Shown here: positions 1-6,710 of the stretch, one piece after another
Layout of the letters: every line of letters begins with the position of its first letter
Numbering within the stretch: the first letter of the stretch is position 1
Origin: Acidobacteriota bacterium
GTDB lineage: Bacteria > Acidobacteriota > Terriglobia > UBA7540
Assembly (NCBI GenBank): GCA_003224635.1
Contig: QHZK01000175.1
Coordinates: forward strand, 1 to 6,918
Direction: 5' to 3'
Length of the DNA stretch: 6,918 nt
Notes under the pieces: generated by a model
Databases searched by the model: none
Told to the model about the DNA's origin: nothing
What the model saw: the letters and a program-made list of their open reading frames with translations, nothing else
Translations under genes and position numbers: made by a program

Positions 1-1344
1 GCCCGTGTAGCGGATCGCGGGATGCATGTTGCTGCCGGAGACGTTGTAGCCGAGCGCGACGTCGCCCGACTGGTCCATGGCAATCGAACCCATCCAGCGA
101 TAGTTCCCGTCGCTGGGCGCGAAGGTCCCCTGCTGATACACAGTGGGCGTGCCGCCCGGACTTCGGATTTCATACCAGCGCAGGCCCACGACGCTGCCCG
201 CGGTAACGGAATGGTTTACGACGAGCGACTCGCGGCTGCCCAAGTTGCGATAGGCCAGGCGATACATCAAACGGTCGCCGAGCGAGTCAAGCTGCTGAGT
301 GGTTCCGCCCTGGGGGATGCAAACCCCGCCGTTGCAACCTTCATTGAATGCCGCCACGGGCATGTTGGTCGGGCCGGTGAGGGTGGAATTGCCCGGCGTG
401 GTCCAGTCCACGTGGAACTTCCAGAGGTTCAGCGAATTTGAGTCAAGGCTCACGTAGTAGTTGGGCGAGCCTGCCGGCGGCGGCGTCGATCCATCGAGGT
501 CGGACGGCAACAAGCTGTAATAAAAGTTGGTCAGTTGGACGCACTGCATAGTGGCTGTCCTGCCCGCGAGCATGGCCGCGCGGTTGAGGGCGCAGGCCTG
601 GGGACCCGCAAAGCTGAAGCTTCCGCCCGTCAGCTTGTGGAACATGTTGGCCGACAGGTAGTAGCCGTCCGGCCATACGCTGAGCTTGGTGTAATCGTTC
701 AGGTCATTGAAGCTGAACGCGTAACGGTAGTAGCTGCCCGTGGCATCGGAGGTGGTCGACACGGCGACGCACGAATAAAAGGGAGGTCCGAATGACACGT
801 TGCCGAGCTGGGTCATCACCCACCGGTTGGCCGCCTTGTCGTACTGCGCGATCGGGTCTCCGTCGTTGGTGTCCTGACAGGGGCCCCCAAAGCCGCTCCA
901 AAGCGTGTTCCCGGCCACGGGACCGTACACCAAGGCGCCAGTCGCCTTATCGTAAACGGCGAATTCCGAGTTCACCCACTCGACGTACTGGGTAGCCCCC
1001 ACGGCGCCGTTGCTGTCGGGTGGCGCAGAGCCGTTCGCTCCTACACCGCCAAAGGCTGACGCCGGTGTCGCGGAAACCAGCGGACCCGCCGAAGACTGCA
1101 CGACTGGGTCTATCTGGCCTTGCCTGGCCTTGTGCATCCGATGGCGCAAGGGTATCATCCGGGGCTCGCCCCCGTCTTGAACCGCCGAGGCTGACATCTC
1201 CCCCAACGGAGCCGATTGATCGTGGTTCACGTCATTGACGACTGTGGCTCCGTTTTGGGCCAATAACACGCGGCCCTGCAAAACCATCAAGCAGGATGCA
1301 ACAAAAATCCCCAAAACAACTGATAGCACGGACTTGCGGAACAT
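1..1344 (-). CDS. Secreted protein of unknown function, PPDSNGAVG-type beta-rich domain (3' end cut by window)
   Basis: An open frame of 448 codons starts at ATG 1344 and runs off the left edge without a stop. The start is fixed by a GGGGAGGGG ribosome binding site 3-4 nt upstream (GGAG core 6 nt upstream). Residues 1-29 look like a signal sequence: basic MFRK, then a hydrophobic stretch. Cleavage could follow LLA (residue 29); a lipobox-like VASC at 15-18 makes a lipoprotein possible, but the residues after that Cys stay hydrophobic. Residues 30-105 are a low-complexity Ala/Ser/Gly/Pro-rich linker. From about 108 a conserved domain begins with PPDSNGAVGATQYVEWVN, then FAVYDKATGALVYGP and GDPIAQYDKAANRWV; near the end are RLAYRN, YRWMGSIAMD and ALGYNVSGSNMHPAIRY. 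I recall these motifs from large secreted proteins of Acidobacteriota and other soil bacteria, often followed by Ig-like or similar C-terminal modules; no function is established to my knowledge. Six Cys (156, 192, 251, 268, 337, 342) lie in the exported part, so disulfides are plausible. It probably acts outside the cytoplasm. The catalytic or binding role is unknown. Confidence 0.85.
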   Translation of the reverse strand, partial: MFRKSVLSVVLGIFVASCLMVLQGRVLLAQNGATVVNDVNHDQSAPLGEMSASAVQDGGEPRMIPLRHRMHKARQGQIDPVVQSSAGPLVSATPASAFGGVGANGSAPPDSNGAVGATQYVEWVNSEFAVYDKATGALVYGPVAGNTLWSGFGGPCQDTNDGDPIAQYDKAANRWVMTQLGNVSFGPPFYSCVAVSTTSDATGSYYRYAFSFNDLNDYTKLSVWPDGYYLSANMFHKLTGGSFSFAGPQACALNRAAMLAGRTATMQCVQLTNFYYSLLPSDLDGSTPPPAGSPNYYVSLDSNSLNLWKFHVDWTTPGNSTLTGPTNMPVAAFNEGCNGGVCIPQGGTTQQLDSLGDRLMYRLAYRNLGSRESLVVNHSVTAGSVVGLRWYEIRSPGGTPTVYQQGTFAPSDGNYRWMGSIAMDQSGDVALGYNVSGSNMHPAIRYTG

Positions 1345-1347
1345 TAA

Positions 1348-1356
1348 CCCCTCCCC
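1348..1356 (-). promoter_or_regulatory. Strong Shine-Dalgarno of the secreted-protein gene
   Basis: On the minus strand the sequence reads GGGGAGGGGTTA directly before ATG 1344. The GGAG core sits 6 nt from the start codon, which is close to ideal. It decides the start of the secreted-protein gene and argues for efficient translation. Confidence 0.75.
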
Positions 1357-1397
1357 GCCGGACGACCTTGGTCCCTATTTACCGCCCGGAGATTACA

Positions 1398-1425
1398 TGA
1401 TTAGGCAATTCACAATATGGAACAA
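1398..1425 (-). promoter_or_regulatory. Possible sigma70-type promoter of the secreted-protein gene
   Basis: In an AT-richer patch of an otherwise GC-rich leader, the minus strand carries TTGTTC (1425-1420) and TAATCA (1403-1398) separated by 16 bp. Transcription would start near 1391, leaving a leader of about 47 nt before ATG 1344. Both boxes deviate from consensus, so this is only a candidate. Confidence 0.25.
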
Positions 1426-1614
1426 TAGCCCATCGGTGCCGGTGGAATGGCACAAAGGTGCTGGTTCTGGCACAACCCGGCGCCAGTTTTCGGGTCTTTC
1501 ACAGATCACATTTGGAGGGAATCAGGCGCAAGAATCCCCGCAACGAAAGGGCAAGACGAAGGGTGAGCCAGAGGCAGGTAGGTCTCTAAGTAGGTGCAAC
1601 TAAATCGGATAGAC

Positions 1615-1704
1615 TGGCGGAGAGGGTGGGATTCGAACCCACGTTGCGATTTCTCGCAAACACGCTTTCCAAGCGTGCTCCTTCAGCCACTCGGACACCT
1701 CTCC
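1615..1704 (-). tRNA. tRNA-Ser, anticodon GGA, CCA encoded
   Basis: This is a complete class II tRNA. The acceptor stem pairs GGAGAGG (1704-1698) with CCTCTCC (1625-1619), followed by discriminator G (1618) and a genomically encoded CCA (1617-1615). The D arm is TCC...GGA. The anticodon stem CACGC/GCGTG encloses loop TTGGAAA, giving anticodon GGA (1670-1668), which reads serine UCC and UCU codons. A long variable arm, TGCGA-GAAA-TCGCA (about 1644-1659), is typical of tRNA-Ser. The T arm GTGGG-TTCGAAT-CCCAC (1642-1626) is perfect. The G discriminator and long variable arm are the usual identity elements for seryl-tRNA synthetase. No direct repeat of its 3' end is visible nearby, so there is no sign of an element integrated here. 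Confidence 0.97.
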
Positions 1705-1737
1705 GCACTGCAAGCAAGCAAGTGGATGACAGACATC

Positions 1738-1746
1738 AGTATAGCA
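1738..1746 (-). promoter_or_regulatory. Possible extended -10 promoter of tRNA-Ser
   Basis: The minus strand reads TGCTATACT (1746-1738), which matches an extended -10 (TGn plus TATAAT-like hexamer). It lies 33 nt before the mature 5' end at 1704, so a short 5' leader of about 25 nt would be trimmed off by RNase P. A TTGACC (1775-1770) lies upstream, but its 26-bp spacing is too long for a normal -35. The call rests on the extended -10 alone. Confidence 0.4.
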
Positions 1747-1815
1747 GAGGCAGAGTTTGTGGGGCAGGAGGTCAATTCTGTCCTTGCGCGACCTCCGAGC
1801 CGGGAATTGGCAATT

Positions 1816-1902
1816 AGTCGAAAAGTCGACAGTTGAAAAGTCAAAGAGCCAGAAGCGCCGCCGTTCTTACTTTTTGACTTTCGACTGTCGACTGTGGACT
1901 TT
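1816..1902. repeat. Imperfect inverted repeat of GTCGAC/AGTC words, possible terminator after tamB
   Basis: The left arm at 1825-1846 (GTCGACAGTTGAAAAGTCAAAG) and the right arm at 1871-1892 pair when reverse-complemented, apart from one indel and a few mismatches. The perfect core is GTCGACAGT with its complement, then GTCAAA. Flanking AGTC words (1816-1824 and 1893-1902) extend the pairing loosely. The loop is 24 nt (1847-1870). It starts 8 nt after the tamB stop, so it could form a long hairpin in the tamB mRNA and end or protect the transcript. There is no strong T tract. The word structure, short GTCGA/AGTC units repeated in both orientations, resembles interspersed intergenic repeats rather than a classical terminator. 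Confidence 0.6.
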
Positions 1903-1909
1903 ATGCAGA

Positions 1910-4900
1910 TCACTTGAATCTGTGGCGAAACCTCACTTCCAGCCCGAGCACGCCGTTCTGGTCGCGCTCGCCGAAAAGCGCCATCTTGTCCGTGAAGTCG
2001 TACTCCAACTGGATCACGCGCTGGACGATGCCCGAAGTGTTGGTCGAGTAGGTGATCGTGAAGTCGCGCGCCACCCGCTCTTGAAAGGTGACGCGCGGGC
2101 CTGCCCCGACGCCGGGACCGTAAATATTGGGGTCAATCTTGATCTGACTGATGCCGAAGAGCCTACGCAATCGGCCGGATACCTGGCTTGAAAGCGCTTG
2201 TTGAAGCAACAGGCTGGCTCCCAGGGTGCTCGCGGCCTGATTGGAAGAGCCTGAGGCGGTCATCGCTTGTTGTTCGCGGGAGGAGCCGCCCACCAGCAGC
2301 GCGAGAATATCCGAAGTGGGCAGAGGCGGGTCGGAGCGATACGCGGGCTTCAGGCGATCGAGGGGCCCGGTGACGTCGAGCGTCAAGTCGTACTGTTGGA
2401 TGCGCGTCTGCGCCTCGAGGTCGACGAACACCTGGGTGCGGAAGGGATTGGTCAGGGAGATGTCGCCTCGCGTTATCCTGTACGTATCCCGCAAAGTCTT
2501 CGCCTCGCCGCTCTCGATGTGCACATCCCCGAATCCAACCGGGTTTGCCAGGGTCCCCTGAACCTTCATGTCAACCGTGGCGACCAAGGTCAGGTCCTTG
2601 GATGGCGATTCAAACCGGACCTCCGGGTTGGAAGCCACCTCGACGTCCAACCGTATCTTCGAGGCGACCGGCGAGGCGATGCCCGAAGTCTGCTCGAGGG
2701 CTCGCGTGCCCACTTCCCCAATCCACGCCATCCAGTTGAAATCCTCACTGGCGAACATCTGGCGGATGCTCAACTCGCCGGTGAGCTGCCCCCCATCCGC
2801 CGTCCCTGCCAAGTGCAGGTTCCCGGTCAACGAAGACGTGATCTGAGTGGGAAACTCGATGCGCGCCTGATTGAAACGGACCTGAAGGTCAAACTTGGGA
2901 GTTCCGAATAGAGTCCCGGTTCCAGTCACGTCGATCGAGCTTCCGGCGCTCGCCCCTCGCAGAGAACGCACGGTGAAACGGTCGCCCTCTATTTGGATGT
3001 CGCCGTTCAGGCCCGCCAAGCGAAATGGGAGATCGCCGTAGGCTACACCCAGATCGCGGATGGTCACCGCTCCGTTGAGTGAGGGTTGGGTGGGGCTGCC
3101 GCCCGCAACGAGCTTCACATCAAAAGTTCCCACGGACTCGATTCCGGCGCTCAGAAATTTGAGAAGCTTGGCGTCCCCATGCCCCTCGAGCGTGAAGGAT
3201 ATAGTCGCCGGCCCCGCGAAATGGACCGAACCCTCGATCCCCAATTCTGTAGAAGGGCCGCGCAGCTCAAAATGGCTGACTGTCAACACACGCTTTCGAT
3301 AAGCCAGCTCAACGGGCCGGTCGTTTTGCCACGCGAGATCGGCAAGGCCCACTTCGAGTTTGTCGGCCCTGCTTCGCACTTCAAGCTGGCCGGGACCCCT
3401 GAGCGCTCCGCTGCAACTGAGAGACCCAGTGGACGTGATGGCAACCTTCAACCTGCTGCCCCGAAGCAGGTCCACCCAGGGATCGGCCCGGAAATTGGTG
3501 TATTGCGCCGTAAGCTGGACGGGCCAATCTTCCTCGGTCTGCGCTTGACCCGTGACGCGAAGAAGTCCTCCGGGACCCTGAACGTTCGCCTCGAACTGCA
3601 TCCGCTGTCTTTCCCAACCGACTTGGCCCTGAAAGTCACCGACGGGAGTTCCGCTCAAACGGAAGTCATGAATGACGAAGCTGGATTGAAGTTGCGGATT
3701 TTGAAGCGTCCCGTGGCCACGCAGATCGAAGTTCAAACGGCCCTCGAGAACATTCGCCCCTGGCGCGCGGGAAGCCTGAGGCAGATGAGCGGCCAAGGTT
3801 CTGATCTCGGCGAGGGAGAAATCGGTACCGTGAAGCTCGGCGGAAAGCTCGCGCCGCGATGGATCGACAGAAGCTCGCCCCGTTACTTCGCCCGCCCCTT
3901 TACGCAGTTGGATAGCCTCAAGCGACCACAGCGCGCCTGCCACGCGAACATTGGCCGAGAGGGAGTCAAACGGCTCCTGGTAGACGACACCCCGTTCAAT
4001 CTTCAGGGTACCGGCGCCGCCCAGATCGGACCGCGTGCCCTGGAGCTCGATCCGGCCCGTCACTTGACCCGTTACGGGAGCGTGGACGTTTAGAGCGTCT
4101 CGCAGTCCTTCGAGGGAAGCATGCTCTGCCTGCGCTGCGACATGGAGCTCGGAACGAGGCGTAAACTTCCAGCCCTCAAGACCCGCTGAGATATCAAAAG
4201 TCAAGGCGTTCGCGCCCGCGAGCAATTTGCCGTCTGAAACCCGGAGCTGGTTCGGAGCGGCGATGACGTCTCCCTCGAAGTCCGTCCAAGACCACCCACG
4301 ATATTCGAACGGCCCCAGTTTCAAGCGCCCTCTGATCTCGGGGCGGCGGAGGGCACCCAGGACCGATCCCGCAAATGTCGCCGATGACCTTAAAAGCACG
4401 GGCAGGGGCTGGGACGCCTCAAGCATCGTTTCAATCGGGGAGCGGTCCTCTTCAAAATCCGAGGTTGCAAACTGCACGTTGAGATTGGACTGCGCCTCCG
4501 CCAGCGTGCCCTGAGCCTTCAAGGAAGAATGGGGGAGGTGGAACTCGGCGTCCTCCAGACTGATGGATGGCGCCGGCGCAATGGTCGCGGTCCCGCGCGC
4601 GAACCCGGACAGAGGATATGAACCGGGAGGGTCCTTCGTCGGACCGAACGTCAAGTCGAACTTGGAAGTGAAGTCACTGAGCTTGCCGCGCCACGCTGCG
4701 TCCACGACGCCGTCAAGGCTGGCCGCCACCGGAAGGAGCGCCAGCACTGCTTGTCCGCTCGAGACCGATTGCAGGGACTTGGCCAAGTCCAGCTCGCGCA
4801 ACTGTGTGTGCAGGGCGAACTTTGGCGCAAGACCTTCGAGCAAGACTTCGGCTCGGCTCTGCGCCGTTCCGCCGAGGAGGGAGACCGTCAGCTTGGGGAG

Positions 4901-5902
4901 CACGATGCGGCGCCGGTCAAACGAGTAGTCGGCGGACACGTCAATAAGACCGGGCTGGAACGACGGCGACCGAACCGAGGCCCGGTAGGCTTGCACCCGG
5001 CCGCGCCCCTCGAATTTGCTGTTGTGGTAGCTAAATTGGCCTTCCCAGTTGAAGTTGCCTCCTTCGAGATCCGGAATCCGCAAGGCGCGCGCCAGCAAAG
5101 GAATCTCACCCTTGGCCTGAAGGGAGGCTTCGGCCTCGGGCGCCGGCAGCCGGCGCAAGTTCAACGAGCCATGACCGCTGACGCCGCCCTTTGGCCCGCC
5201 AGGGCCGGATAGTCGGAAGTCGAAAGCGGGCAACCGCAACTGGTAACGGGAAAATTCGAGCCGCGAGGCAAAACTGATGGGCGGCAGCGACCACCCCTTC
5301 GTCTCGAATTTCGTCTCGGAAAGCGCCACTGCGCCCGAATAGCGGCGCTGGGGATCATAGCGCAGAAGGACGGCCACGTCACTCGCCTTCATTTCGAGAG
5401 GCACGTGCTGGTCGTCCCAGAAGAGGCCGCTGCGCGAAATCGTCAGGTTGCCGATGGATAAATTCAGGACGTCGTTCAGAAACTCCTGCTGGGGCCCGGG
5501 AACGTTTGTAGAACCGTCGGGATACGTATGGATGTGGACCTCCGCGCCCTCCAAGTCCAGCCGGCGCAAGAGCAGCTTTCGTTCCACCACCGAAACAGGG
5601 TTAACTGCGGCGACCACCGTTCGGGCGGTCACAAGAGGCGCCTCGGATGCGGGTTCCGTTCCGTGCAGAACAAGCCCCCGAAGCGTGAGTTGAAAAATAG
5701 CCGGATGGATGTCGAGCCGGTCGACCTCGACGCGGGCGCCGGTGAGACTCTCGAGGCTGCTGGTCACGCGACCGAGCAGAAAACGGTGGAACCAGGCCGT
5801 GCTCATCACCGCTACCGCAGCCACATATAAGATGACGCCCCCCGCCAGTAGGTAGAGGGTGGCGCGTGTGGGTCTCGACAGCTTAAAACCTTCGCGGACC
5901 AT
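1910..5902 (-). CDS. tamB: TamB-family (DUF490) envelope translocation/assembly protein
   Basis: This complete protein has 1330 residues, close to the usual TamB size of about 1250-1400. Residues 14-36 are a single uncleaved hydrophobic anchor after a basic N-terminus (KLSRPTR). Residues 45-140 carry the AsmA-like pattern: GARVEVDRLDIHP, then RRLDLEGAEVHIH and GSTN. The long middle is almost wholly alternating beta sequence with recurring G-x-L-x-(I/V) units, as expected for the hydrophobic-grooved beta-taco that spans the periplasm. The C-terminal TamB domain is about 960-1330 and contains the hallmark SDPPLPTSDILALLVGG (1190-1206), followed by a Gln/Ala/Ser-rich helix, RLRRLFGISQIKIDPN and a terminal strand ending VRFRHRFK. 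In known systems this C-terminus contacts the Omp85 partner TamA, and the protein helps outer-membrane protein insertion or phospholipid transport. An in-frame TAA upstream and lack of other starts support ATG 5902, although the ribosome binding site is weak (a purine-rich AGAGAAGAAAG about 10-20 nt upstream). The family call is firm; the exact cargo is not known. Confidence 0.96.
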   Translation of the reverse strand: MVREGFKLSRPTRATLYLLAGGVILYVAAVAVMSTAWFHRFLLGRVTSSLESLTGARVEVDRLDIHPAIFQLTLRGLVLHGTEPASEAPLVTARTVVAAVNPVSVVERKLLLRRLDLEGAEVHIHTYPDGSTNVPGPQQEFLNDVLNLSIGNLTISRSGLFWDDQHVPLEMKASDVAVLLRYDPQRRYSGAVALSETKFETKGWSLPPISFASRLEFSRYQLRLPAFDFRLSGPGGPKGGVSGHGSLNLRRLPAPEAEASLQAKGEIPLLARALRIPDLEGGNFNWEGQFSYHNSKFEGRGRVQAYRASVRSPSFQPGLIDVSADYSFDRRRIVLPKLTVSLLGGTAQSRAEVLLEGLAPKFALHTQLRELDLAKSLQSVSSGQAVLALLPVAASLDGVVDAAWRGKLSDFTSKFDLTFGPTKDPPGSYPLSGFARGTATIAPAPSISLEDAEFHLPHSSLKAQGTLAEAQSNLNVQFATSDFEEDRSPIETMLEASQPLPVLLRSSATFAGSVLGALRRPEIRGRLKLGPFEYRGWSWTDFEGDVIAAPNQLRVSDGKLLAGANALTFDISAGLEGWKFTPRSELHVAAQAEHASLEGLRDALNVHAPVTGQVTGRIELQGTRSDLGGAGTLKIERGVVYQEPFDSLSANVRVAGALWSLEAIQLRKGAGEVTGRASVDPSRRELSAELHGTDFSLAEIRTLAAHLPQASRAPGANVLEGRLNFDLRGHGTLQNPQLQSSFVIHDFRLSGTPVGDFQGQVGWERQRMQFEANVQGPGGLLRVTGQAQTEEDWPVQLTAQYTNFRADPWVDLLRGSRLKVAITSTGSLSCSGALRGPGQLEVRSRADKLEVGLADLAWQNDRPVELAYRKRVLTVSHFELRGPSTELGIEGSVHFAGPATISFTLEGHGDAKLLKFLSAGIESVGTFDVKLVAGGSPTQPSLNGAVTIRDLGVAYGDLPFRLAGLNGDIQIEGDRFTVRSLRGASAGSSIDVTGTGTLFGTPKFDLQVRFNQARIEFPTQITSSLTGNLHLAGTADGGQLTGELSIRQMFASEDFNWMAWIGEVGTRALEQTSGIASPVASKIRLDVEVASNPEVRFESPSKDLTLVATVDMKVQGTLANPVGFGDVHIESGEAKTLRDTYRITRGDISLTNPFRTQVFVDLEAQTRIQQYDLTLDVTGPLDRLKPAYRSDPPLPTSDILALLVGGSSREQQAMTASGSSNQAASTLGASLLLQQALSSQVSGRLRRLFGISQIKIDPNIYGPGVGAGPRVTFQERVARDFTITYSTNTSGIVQRVIQLEYDFTDKMALFGERDQNGVLGLEVRFRHRFK

Positions 5903-5962
5903 GGTCGATTGAGCTTTCTTCTCTCCAGCAGCTTGTTAAAAAGCGTCAACTGGCGCCCGACA
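5903..5962 (-). other. tamB leader
   Basis: This short stretch separates the palindromic element from the tamB start. It holds the purine-rich AGAGAAGAAAG that may serve as ribosome binding site. A lone TTGACG (5949-5944) could be a -35 box, but no acceptable -10 lies 16-18 bp downstream. I therefore do not call a separate tamB promoter and assume co-transcription from upstream. Confidence 0.4.
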
Positions 5963-6054
5963 GGAGGGCGCGGTTTTAGCCGCGCCGAAAGGAGACATGA
6001 AGAAACAAGAAATCTTGTTCCCTTCTCCTCGGCGGGGCTGAAGCCCCGCCCTCC
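5963..6054. repeat. Composite palindromic intergenic element (nested hairpins)
   Basis: The element fills most of the gap between the chaperone gene and tamB, starting 3 nt after the chaperone stop. The outer arms GGAGGGCG (5963-5970) and CGCCCTCC (6047-6054) are exact inverted repeats. Inside are three further hairpins. GGCGCGG/CCGCGCC (5967-5973 with 5980-5986) has a 6-nt loop. AACAAGA/TCTTGTT (6004-6010 with 6013-6019) is flanked by AGGAGA/TCTCCT (5990-5995 with 6024-6029). GGCGGGGC/GCCCCGCC (6031-6038 with 6043-6050) has loop TGAA. The outer arms share bases with the first and last hairpins, so alternative folds are possible. The design resembles REP/BIME-type dispersed elements. In this position it could stabilise the upstream mRNA or lower transcription into tamB. 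Confidence 0.75.
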
Positions 6055-6057
6055 CAA

Positions 6058-6690
6058 TCAATAGAGCTTGACCTTGTGGGTCGATCTCAATTCCTTTAAC
6101 CACGCGGACAATCGATCATCGATTTTCTTCTGCACCAGGATTTCCCGAATCTGGCCTTCTACCTCCCGCAGCGCAGGAGGCGCGCCTTTCCCGCGCCTGG
6201 CATACTCGGGCAGGAACGTTTCTCGATAGTAGGCCTCGATTTCTTCTCGATCCGGCGAAGCGCTCGGCCGCAGGCGCTGGTTGATCATCTCGAGCGTGCG
6301 CTCCTGCTTCTCGAGCGCCTCAAGGAGCTGTTTCTCATCCATACCCAGTGACCGCAGGGCGGAGTCGAATGCTCCCGCGCTCGGGAATTTCTTGCGGACG
6401 CCAGCTAGTCTCTGGGCGGCGATGCCTCGGACGCCGGCCGAATCGAGGCCTTCCGCGCTGGCCTCCTGCGCCAACAGGCTCTGGTCGATCACCCGGTTGA
6501 GGACGCGATCGAAAGCTGCCGCGTCAGGCGGAGTCTTCGGCACACGCCCCTCTTCGATAAGCCTTTCGAGCCGATACTCCCGCTCGACGTCGCTCCGAGT
6601 AATCGCACCACTGCCTACCGACGCGATCACCCCGTCAAGCGCCTGGGATGGGCCGGATACGGGCCCGATCAACATCCCCGTGAGGAACAC
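6058..6690 (-). CDS. SurA-like periplasmic chaperone lacking a parvulin domain
   Basis: From GTG 6690 the product is 210 residues. A short hydrophobic segment ending PSQA suggests export, with the mature protein starting at LDGVIASVGSGAITRSDVE (18-36). That opening is the signature of SurA and related periplasmic PPIase N-domains. Helical sequence follows: VLNRVIDQSLLAQEA (63-77), a KKFPSAGAFDSAL segment (100-112), LLEALEKQERTLEMINQRL (122-140) and then DREEIEAYY (147-155), where the SurA fold normally enters its prolyl-isomerase domain. Here only about 20 linker residues follow before the C-terminal helix VEGQIREILVQKKIDDRLSAWL (177-198), so no catalytic parvulin domain is present. The likely role is a holdase chaperone for unfolded outer-membrane proteins. 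It lies between an Omp85 gene and tamB, with the Omp85 stop 20 nt upstream. The start is uncertain: GTG 6690 has a weak AGG 4 nt upstream, ATG 6675 has none, and ATG 6822 would overlap the Omp85 gene by over 100 nt. Confidence 0.85.
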   Translation of the reverse strand: MFLTGMLIGPVSGPSQALDGVIASVGSGAITRSDVEREYRLERLIEEGRVPKTPPDAAAFDRVLNRVIDQSLLAQEASAEGLDSAGVRGIAAQRLAGVRKKFPSAGAFDSALRSLGMDEKQLLEALEKQERTLEMINQRLRPSASPDREEIEAYYRETFLPEYARRGKGAPPALREVEGQIREILVQKKIDDRLSAWLKELRSTHKVKLY

Positions 6691-6710
6691 GGGACCTGCA
6701 GCGACCCGGA

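Larger units (their letters stand above)
1345..1614. other. Non-coding leader between tRNA-Ser and the secreted-protein gene
   Basis: These 270 bases contain no credible gene on either strand. They hold the ribosome binding site and weak promoter listed separately. Two exact copies of TGGCACAA (1448-1455 and 1468-1475) lie exactly 20 bp apart. No clear intrinsic terminator (GC hairpin followed by a T tract) is visible downstream of the tRNA, so tRNA read-through into the secreted-protein gene cannot be excluded. Confidence 0.5.

Noticed and set aside
22..1238. Several plus-strand open frames opposite the secreted-protein gene
   Set aside because: The minus-strand frame is continuous for 448 codons with a strong ribosome binding site, signal sequence and conserved motifs. 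The opposite frames give Arg/Pro-rich sequence without family resemblance.
1448..1476. Possible sigma54 promoter (TGGCAC) on the plus strand
   Set aside because: The -12 GC is shifted by one base from the required spacing at both TGGCAC sites, and no plus-strand gene lies downstream.
1235..1603. Plus-strand open frame of 122 codons across the leader of the secreted-protein gene
   Set aside because: It has low-complexity composition, no ribosome binding site and no recognised motif. It overlaps the start and promoter region of the opposing gene.
1767..1796. Inverted repeat GGAGGTC ... GACCTCC upstream of tRNA-Ser
   Set aside because: It has only 7 bp of stem with a 16-nt loop, no T tract and no known motif, so it could easily arise by chance.
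1615..1910. tRNA-Ser as an integration site for a mobile element
   Set aside because: I see no integrase, no repeat of the tRNA 3' end and no mobile genes in the window.
3086..4093. Plus-strand open frame of 335 codons opposite tamB
   Set aside because: It lies wholly antisense to the firmly identified TamB coding region. Its translation shows no recognisable domain, signal peptide or ribosome binding site, and long antisense frames are common in GC-rich genes.
5812..6057. Minus-strand frame of 81 codons spanning the palindromic element and the tamB start
   Set aside because: It is a shifted frame through a hairpin-rich repeat and the tamB 5' end. Its protein has no family signature and it would clash with the real tamB start.
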